From Desulfosporosinus sp. (lineage in GTDB: Bacteria; Bacillota; Desulfitobacteriia; Desulfitobacteriales; Desulfitobacteriaceae), in assembly GCA_003132105.1 (NCBI GenBank), contig PKWS01000149.1:3909-15784 (forward strand): a stretch of 11,876 nt of DNA, given 5' to 3'. Shown here one piece after another: positions 7,202-11,876 of this stretch (positions within the stretch are counted from its first letter, which is position 1; the number at the start of each line of letters is the position of its first letter). The position numbers and the translations under genes were made by a program. The notes below the pieces were generated by a model. That model was not told where the DNA came from and searched no databases. It saw only the letters and a program-made list of their open reading frames with translations.

Positions 7202-7954
7202 TTACTCAGCAGTCCAGCCGCCGTCTATGACAAGCGTTTGTCCAGTCATGTAATCAGCTGCATTGGATGCCATAAATACCACAGCGCCAATCATGTCTTT
7301 AATTTCTCCTAAGCGACGCATTGGAATTTTTTTGATAATATGATTATGAATTTTTTCGTTCATCAGGTCGGCTTCGTTCATCGGAGTAATAACATAACCA
7401 GGACAAAGAGCATTAACTTGTATATTATGTCTTGCCCACTCTAAAGCCAAAGCCTTGGTCATTTGAATCACGCCGCCCTTAGATACGCAATAAGGTAGTA
7501 CTTGCCGATCCCCAACTAAGCCAAGTATTGATGCTAAATTAATAATTTTGCCAGATTTTTGAATAATCATTTGACGCCCGACCGCTTGTGCACAGAAAAA
7601 CACACCTCTAAGATCCACATTTAATACTCGATCCCAATCCGCTTCTGTGATATCTTCAGCTTTTTTTGTAATAGCTGAACCAGCGTTATTAATAAGAATA
7701 TCAATTTTTCCGTAATACTCTGTAACTTTTTTCACTAATTCTTCAATCGCTTTTAGGTTCGTAACATCTGCCGCCACTGGTAAAGCATCATGACCAAATT
7801 CCTTAATTTGCTCAGCTACCCGATTACAGTCATCTTGATTCCGACTTACGATAACGACATTCGCCCCAGCCTTAGCCAAGGCTTCAACAATACCTCGTCC
7901 AATCCCTTTGGTAGAACCAGTTACGATGGCCACTTTATCCTTTAAATCATTCAA
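7202..7954 (-). CDS. SDR-family oxidoreductase (FabG-like), TTG start
   Basis: A 250-residue classical short-chain dehydrogenase/reductase. Visible motifs are TGSTKGIG (12-19) for the nucleotide, NNAG (89-92), the catalytic tetrad Asn112, Ser142, Tyr155 and Lys159 (YCVSK), and GPY-like PGYVITPM for substrate-loop entry. Arg38 after the second strand (VSRN) suggests NADP(H). The start is TTG 7954, with AGGGGG 7 bases upstream; no ATG lies in frame nearby. It begins 14 bases after the CoA-transferase beta stop, so these genes are tightly coupled. Substrate is unknown: it may oxidise or form a hydroxy acid feeding the CoA-transferase, or work on a 3-hydroxyacyl intermediate. The usual clostridial 4-hydroxybutyrate dehydrogenase is an iron-type alcohol dehydrogenase, which this is not. 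Confidence 0.9.
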   Translation of the reverse strand: MNDLKDKVAIVTGSTKGIGRGIVEALAKAGANVVIVSRNQDDCNRVAEQIKEFGHDALPVAADVTNLKAIEELVKKVTEYYGKIDILINNAGSAITKKAEDITEADWDRVLNVDLRGVFFCAQAVGRQMIIQKSGKIINLASILGLVGDRQVLPYCVSKGGVIQMTKALALEWARHNIQVNALCPGYVITPMNEADLMNEKIHNHIIKKIPMRRLGEIKDMIGAVVFMASNAADYMTGQTLVIDGGWTAE

Positions 7955-7968
7955 TCCATTACCCCCTA

Positions 7969-8829
7969 TTAATACAATTTCTTAAGGATGTCCTGTGATT
8001 CTTCAATCATTTGAACGTACTTTTCGAAGGTTAATCCTTTGAGTCCGTTCCCTGTATAAATTTTACCTGCATCTAAGATTCTTGTTATTCGGACCTCTTC
8101 TAAAGTAGGCGGCTCTGTTGTTTTTACGTCAGCTGCAGTTTTGAGTTCCCATGAAACTTCCGCTTTTACATCCTCCACGGTAACACCAGGGTGAACGCTG
8201 TAAAGATAGGCTTCCTTGGTCTCAGGATCGAACCTAAAGATACATTTGTTGGTTATGATTGCAGCTGGTCCGCCACCAGGTAATCCATGTTTTTCCCTTG
8301 CATCATAGCCGTCAATAAAGCCGGGCGATGTAATATAATCGACCCTTTCTAAAAACCTCCTTTTTTGCAGGGGAAGTGTAAGGATTGTTCTTCCTGCTGA
8401 GCTCGCAATATCATTGGCGCCACCGCTACCCGGTAGTCGCGAAGCAGGGTTATAGTAATCTCCATCTCCAAAGATGACCGTACTATTTAGATTTCCATAT
8501 TTATCAACCTGAGCTCCACCAATCATTCCAACATCAAAATATCCACGCTGTTGATCCGAGAAAAGACGCCAGAGTGAAGTGGTACAAATACTATTCTCGA
8601 CGCAGGAATTATCGCCAATCCCTAAAATCACACGATAGGGCTCTGGTCCAATGCTCCCAGACTCCATAGCCATGATGACATTCGGGGCATGTGTAAGTTT
8701 TGCAACCATGGCGCCTAAGGTCGGGACGCCTACTCCAGCAAATACTACGTCACCGTCCATAATCTCCCGGGCAGAAGCTGCTACCAAGAGCTCTTGCAAC
8801 GAATAATCTTGGGCATATTCTTTGCTCAT
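7969..8829 (-). CDS. gctB: CoA-transferase beta subunit, glutaconate CoA-transferase type
   Basis: A 286-residue beta subunit of a family I CoA-transferase, which moves CoA between carboxylates through a glutamyl-CoA intermediate. The catalytic glutamate is present as Glu56 in IMAMESGSIG, aligning with the VESG motif of Acidaminococcus GctB. Further matches are MIGGAQVDKYGNLNST, RLPGSGGANDIASSAGRTI, KRRFLERVDYITSPGFIDG and HGLPGGGP. Presence of the glutamate argues for a real transferase rather than the related ring-opening hydrolases. ATG 8829 is 8 bases after AAGGTGG and 19 bases after the alpha stop. Together with the alpha subunit it is the obvious enzyme for activating the acid that AbfD uses; glutaconate itself is not implied by anything else in the window. 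Confidence 0.92.
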   Translation of the reverse strand: MSKEYAQDYSLQELLVAASAREIMDGDVVFAGVGVPTLGAMVAKLTHAPNVIMAMESGSIGPEPYRVILGIGDNSCVENSICTTSLWRLFSDQQRGYFDVGMIGGAQVDKYGNLNSTVIFGDGDYYNPASRLPGSGGANDIASSAGRTILTLPLQKRRFLERVDYITSPGFIDGYDAREKHGLPGGGPAAIITNKCIFRFDPETKEAYLYSVHPGVTVEDVKAEVSWELKTAADVKTTEPPTLEEVRITRILDAGKIYTGNGLKGLTFEKYVQMIEESQDILKKLY

Positions 8830-8848
8830 GTTTATCCCACCTTTCTAC

Positions 8849-10081
8849 CTAGTAATTTAATTTAGTGAAGCGACGTTCAAGTTGTCGTAATTTTTCAAGA
8901 CGGCCATATCCCACTTTCTCTAGATAACCTTCCCAACTACCTGGAGCAAAACAGTACTCTTCTAACCATTTCTCAAAGCCTTCTCGCGTTTTAAAGGCAG
9001 CTAATTGTTGGGTATGGAAAGGCATGTCGTAAGCATATGCATAAGGGAAATTCCAAGGATGAGAGGCAAAAGGGACTTCGACAACAGCATCCACAGCATA
9101 CTCTGGAATGATGGTTAAATTGGGATAGCGTTTAATTTCCTCCGTGCTTACAATTTCCTCACAAGTAATAATGGTCCGTTTTGAAGCCCTCGCAATGTTT
9201 TCAGCATTTGAAGAGAAACCAAACATCTGAGCATTCCCTCTTTTATCTGCACGAGATACATGAACGATAGCTACATCTGGATTAACAGCAGGGATCAAAG
9301 CTACTTTCTCTCCGGTATAAGGATCTTCTTCAACCTTTATTAGTTTGTTGTATTTCAAGAGGTCTGAACCCAATAGAGATCTCGTCGGAATATATGGCAC
9401 ATTAATAGCACCCGCTAAAAACCGCAATCCAATCGTATAATTCGAGTATTCAATCAGTTCAATTTCATGAGGTGTTTTTTGTTCAATCGCTCTACGGAAG
9501 TTATACCCTAATCCAGCAACGGCATAAGAACACCAGGCTAGTTCAGCCTTCTTGATCGCTCCAGCTCCGATTAACATGTCCCCACTTTCACAAGGACTGT
9601 CGCCAACATATATCAGATCTTTAATTCCCTGCCTGATGATCTCGTAAGTCGGTGCTACACATTGGGCTCCACCCATACCACTAAACGTAATCATGCTTCC
9701 GTCTAGAACGTAAGTTTTAATAGCTTCGGTAAGTGTCATTCGTTTATCCTGTTTCTTTTTGTCATTAAGAATGCTATTAGTCAAAACTGCCACCCCCTTT
9801 TCTTTAATCTTTTTTAGTATTTGACTCGGTAGTTCCGTTAACGAATACTGAATTCGTTCCACGAAACTACCAGCCACATTAATCACCGGACCATCGAATT
9901 GAGGCCGTGTAGAACAAGCTGATGTGCAACCGCTAACTATGAGAAGGATATGCTTTTGTATTGCCTCCCAAGATACAAACTCTAAATTGGGTTCCAGCGC
10001 CTTAATCTTCGCAATTACCCCTGGCCCTTCGATAACCGGATTACAATTTCCGCAATACTTAACACCAACAATGATTTTCAT
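8849..10081 (-). CDS. gctA: CoA-transferase alpha subunit with an extra Cys-rich N-terminal domain
   Basis: A 410-residue protein made of two parts. Residues about 115-410 are a glutaconate-type CoA-transferase alpha subunit: MTLTEAIKTYVLDGSMITFSGMGG, YEIIRQGIKDL, DMLIGAGAIKKAE, VALIPAVNPDVAIVHVSRADKRGNAQMFG, CEEIVSTEEI and FASHPW. Residues 1-110 are additional. They carry two cysteine pairs, YCGNCNP (Cys10, Cys13) and SGCTSACSTRP (Cys52, Cys56), which could bind a metal or an iron-sulfur cluster or act in redox; function unknown. The standard family protein begins at the equivalent of Met115 (base 9739), which has an AGGA 8 bases upstream and might be a second start. The ATG at 10081 has its best binding site (AGGAGGAG) about 20 bases away, unusually far. 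An in-frame TAG just upstream excludes a longer start. Confidence 0.9.
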   Translation of the reverse strand: MKIIVGVKYCGNCNPVIEGPGVIAKIKALEPNLEFVSWEAIQKHILLIVSGCTSACSTRPQFDGPVINVAGSFVERIQYSLTELPSQILKKIKEKGVAVLTNSILNDKKKQDKRMTLTEAIKTYVLDGSMITFSGMGGAQCVAPTYEIIRQGIKDLIYVGDSPCESGDMLIGAGAIKKAELAWCSYAVAGLGYNFRRAIEQKTPHEIELIEYSNYTIGLRFLAGAINVPYIPTRSLLGSDLLKYNKLIKVEEDPYTGEKVALIPAVNPDVAIVHVSRADKRGNAQMFGFSSNAENIARASKRTIITCEEIVSTEEIKRYPNLTIIPEYAVDAVVEVPFASHPWNFPYAYAYDMPFHTQQLAAFKTREGFEKWLEEYCFAPGSWEGYLEKVGYGRLEKLRQLERRFTKLNY

Positions 10082-10187
10082 AATCTTTTTCTATTCGAGC
10101 TCCTCCTCTCGTCCTTTCGGTTTTTGGTTCTATATAGCTATCAAAGCTTCTGAGCACTACCAAGTGGACAAGCTTTAAGGATTGACC

Positions 10188-11657
10188 TTATTTTTTCGGG
10201 TCCTCTTCAACACCTCTGGGTTTAATCCCAGCAATAGCCATTGCACAGCGCTTCTTATGTTCTAAATTAGATAGCTTAGAGTACATTACTTTTTGTGCTT
10301 GAGGCGATCCAGCTCCATGCATACTTTCAATCAATGCCGTACCACCCGTCATATTTTCAAGCAGTCTGGCCATACGCATGCGGTCTTCAGTTGGAACAGA
10401 TGCAACGCCTTTAAAATATTTTTCCACATATTTACCAATCACGGGACTCTTTAGATCGGATTCCGACGGGAGTGTAGCCGTCAACCCTCCACCAATATCT
10501 TGGGCAATTCGGTCAATCTCATAAATCAGCTTAGTAACATTATGTTTGCCAACATTAGCAAGCAAAGGATCCACGAAATAAGACCCAGAGGCAGTTTGTT
10601 TCCCCTCAGCAGAACAAGCGATAGAACACGCATATAGGGTTTCCGCCATATGAATCATTTCATTAATTTTATCTTTAATATGAGCTGCTTTCGCATAACC
10701 ACTGTAATCAGCCATTACTGCCGCAGCACCAATGACTATGTCGGAAACGCCACCCTTACAACCACCATAGTTTTGCCGATGAAAGGAGGCAAACCGTTCT
10801 ACCAACATACCAGCAAAATCAGTTTCCCCACACATGAAGACCTTTTCCCATGGCACGAAAACGTCTTCTAACACGGTAAGGCATTCACCGCCGACTACAC
10901 CGTACTTAGCATTACCTTGGTCAATTTCCCCTTCACATTTACGGTCGTCGTTAGTCTGCCGCCCAAAGATATGAATGATCCCAGGCGCGTCAACTGGTAC
11001 TGCGCAGGATACGGCATAATCTTTATCGTCCTCCACCATGCCCATGGTAGGCATAATTAACATCTCATGAGAGTTTACCATGCCAGTCATATGCGCTTTT
11101 GCTCCCCTGATCACGATCCCCTTATCATTTTTGGCGATAACATGTACAAACATATCGGGATCCGCTTGCTGACCTGGTCGCAGACTTCGGTCACCTTTCG
11201 GGTCAGTCATGGCACCGGCAACCATGATATCGTTTTCCTGCATGTATTCGATGTATTTTTTTAAGCGTTGATGATAATTGGTTCCAAGTTTCTGATCCAT
11301 ATCAAATGTTGTAGAATACAAAGCGTTTATGGCATCAAACCCTACACACCGTTGATAGCATGTGCCAGTTTTCTGAGAAATCATGCGTAACATTTTTACT
11401 TTTTTGATTAAGTCTTCTTTGCTTTGATGAATATGAGTAAAGCGATTAACTTTTTTACCAGTAAGATGTGAAGTAACGGTCATCAGATCTTCATAAGCAG
11501 GGTCATGGGCAAGTTCAAAGGTCATTGCGGCAGAGTTCACATGTCCACGAATAAAAGGATGGTCGATTACTTCTTCGCTTTTTAAAAGTTGCCCTTTTAA
11601 ATAAACCTTGATATCGCGGTTGCGCAAACTTTCAATATATTCTTTGCCTGTTTTCAT
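10188..11657 (-). CDS. abfD: 4-hydroxybutyryl-CoA dehydratase / vinylacetyl-CoA delta-isomerase
   Basis: A 489-residue member of the 4-hydroxyphenylacetate 3-hydroxylase fold that binds FAD and a [4Fe-4S] cluster and converts 4-hydroxybutyryl-CoA to crotonyl-CoA by a ketyl-radical route. The four cluster ligands known from Clostridium aminobutyricum AbfD (Cys99, Cys103, His292, Cys299) are all present one residue later: Cys100 and Cys104 in TGTCYQRCVG, His293 and Cys300 in FHRQNYGGCKGG. Further close matches are NRFTHIHQS, GAMTDPKGDR, VVRGAKAH-like VIRGAKAHMTG, and TESMHGAGSPQAQ-like SMHGAGSPQAQ. Such enzymes are rapidly inactivated by oxygen, so an anaerobic host is expected. ATG 11657 is chosen: AAAGGGGA lies about 8-10 bases upstream; a TTG 18 bases earlier is the less likely alternative. 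It is the first gene after a sigma-54 promoter. Confidence 0.95.
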   Translation of the reverse strand: MKTGKEYIESLRNRDIKVYLKGQLLKSEEVIDHPFIRGHVNSAAMTFELAHDPAYEDLMTVTSHLTGKKVNRFTHIHQSKEDLIKKVKMLRMISQKTGTCYQRCVGFDAINALYSTTFDMDQKLGTNYHQRLKKYIEYMQENDIMVAGAMTDPKGDRSLRPGQQADPDMFVHVIAKNDKGIVIRGAKAHMTGMVNSHEMLIMPTMGMVEDDKDYAVSCAVPVDAPGIIHIFGRQTNDDRKCEGEIDQGNAKYGVVGGECLTVLEDVFVPWEKVFMCGETDFAGMLVERFASFHRQNYGGCKGGVSDIVIGAAAVMADYSGYAKAAHIKDKINEMIHMAETLYACSIACSAEGKQTASGSYFVDPLLANVGKHNVTKLIYEIDRIAQDIGGGLTATLPSESDLKSPVIGKYVEKYFKGVASVPTEDRMRMARLLENMTGGTALIESMHGAGSPQAQKVMYSKLSNLEHKKRCAMAIAGIKPRGVEEDPKK

Positions 11658-11714
11658 GATAATTTCCCCTTTCAAAATAATGTAGACATGGGTTGAGAAA
11701 TAGCCCTAATATTT

Positions 11715-11725
11715 CACTTAACAAC
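11715..11725. repeat. 11-base direct repeat, copy over the predicted transcript start
   Basis: CACTTAACAAC on the plus strand recurs exactly at 11844-11854. This copy covers about -1 to +10 relative to the start predicted from the sigma-54 promoter, which would suit an operator, though a chance repeat is possible. Confidence 0.35.
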
Positions 11726-11733
11726 TATACATA

Positions 11734-11751
11734 ATGCAATTTTTATGCCAA
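11734..11751 (-). promoter_or_regulatory. Sigma-54 (-24/-12) promoter upstream of abfD
   Basis: The minus strand reads TTGGCATAAAAATTGCAT. It contains the invariant GG (11749-11748) and GC (11737-11736) with exactly 10 bases between them, and matches TGGCA-N6-TTGCA well. The expected transcript start is about 11724, leaving a leader of roughly 67 bases before ATG 11657. Such promoters require an ATP-dependent enhancer-binding activator, whose gene is not in this window. Confidence 0.72.
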
Positions 11752-11843
11752 GCTCCAATATTCACAAGAATCTATCTTTTTCTCCTATTCCGGATTATTT
11801 ATGCAACAAATCACCCTGGAAATGCACTGTTCATTAATTAACC

Positions 11844-11854
11844 CACTTAACAAC
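11844..11854. repeat. 11-base direct repeat, upstream copy
   Basis: Exact second copy of CACTTAACAAC, 129 bases from the first and touching the edge palindrome. It lies about 120-130 bases upstream of the predicted transcript start, where sigma-54 activators often bind. Confidence 0.35.
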
Positions 11855-11876
11855 CCTGTACTGAAGTACAGGGGTT
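11852..11876. repeat. Palindrome at the right window edge
   Basis: CCCTGTAC (11854-11861) and GTACAGGG (11866-11873) form a perfect 8-base-pair stem with a TGAA loop, and the arms extend outward as AA and TT with one extra G. Three readings fit: a binding site for the sigma-54 activator about 140 bases upstream of the transcript start, a terminator for a gene to the right (the T-run is weak), or the hairpin end of an IS200/IS605-type element that lies beyond the edge. Confidence 0.5.

Noticed and set aside
7969..10081. IpdAB-type ring-opening hydrolase (steroid degradation) instead of a CoA-transferase
   Set aside because: The beta subunit keeps the catalytic glutamate in an MESG motif as in true GctB, and there are no steroid or ring-degradation genes nearby.
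10141..10178. Two AAGCTT hexamers between abfD and the CoA-transferase alpha gene
   Set aside because: Each is a self-complementary hexamer about 25 bases apart with no extended pairing or T-run; not supportable as a terminator.
10188..11657. Annotation as an aromatic 4-hydroxyphenylacetate 3-monooxygenase, which shares the fold
   Set aside because: All four Fe-S ligands of 4-hydroxybutyryl-CoA dehydratase (three Cys, one His) are present at the right positions, and the neighbouring genes continue from crotonyl-CoA.

Overview
The window looks like a piece of an anaerobic, low-to-moderate GC Firmicute, most likely of the Desulfosporosinus/Desulfitobacterium (Peptococcaceae) kind. This rests on the strong GGAGG-type ribosome binding sites, the use of TTG and probably CTG starts, an oxygen-sensitive radical dehydratase, and clostridial-type crotonase, 3-hydroxybutyryl-CoA dehydrogenase and thiolase. 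The taxon is an inference; no rRNA or other marker gene is present.

All eleven complete genes lie on the minus strand, so transcription runs from right to left. The right end (11658-11876) is non-coding. It holds a well-spaced sigma-54 (-24/-12) promoter, an 11-base direct repeat and a palindrome at the window edge. Then follow abfD (4-hydroxybutyryl-CoA dehydratase), the two subunits of a glutaconate-type CoA-transferase (the alpha subunit carries an extra Cys-rich N-terminal domain), an SDR dehydrogenase, an MFS carboxylate-type transporter, thiolase, hbd, an AbgA-like M20 amidohydrolase and crotonase. A sigma-A-like promoter near 1300 probably starts a second unit with a nitroreductase-family protein and a hotdog thioesterase. 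The leftmost ~260 bases hold a good terminator-like hairpin and, in conflict with it, an open reading frame running off the edge.

Read together, the main cluster is a peripheral and central pathway for 4-hydroxybutyrate or a compound that yields it: uptake (MFS), activation by CoA transfer, dehydration/isomerisation to crotonyl-CoA (AbfD), hydration (crotonase), oxidation (Hbd) and thiolysis (thiolase) to acetyl-CoA. No acyl-CoA dehydrogenase for reduction to butyrate is in the window, which points to oxidation rather than 4-hydroxybutyrate fermentation to butyrate. The amidohydrolase gene appears to be a later insertion: it is flanked by near-identical copies of the last bases of hbd and is visibly richer in GC than hbd. 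The points most worth checking are the fused Cys domain, the sigma-54 control, the amidohydrolase insertion scar and the CTG start of the nitroreductase.
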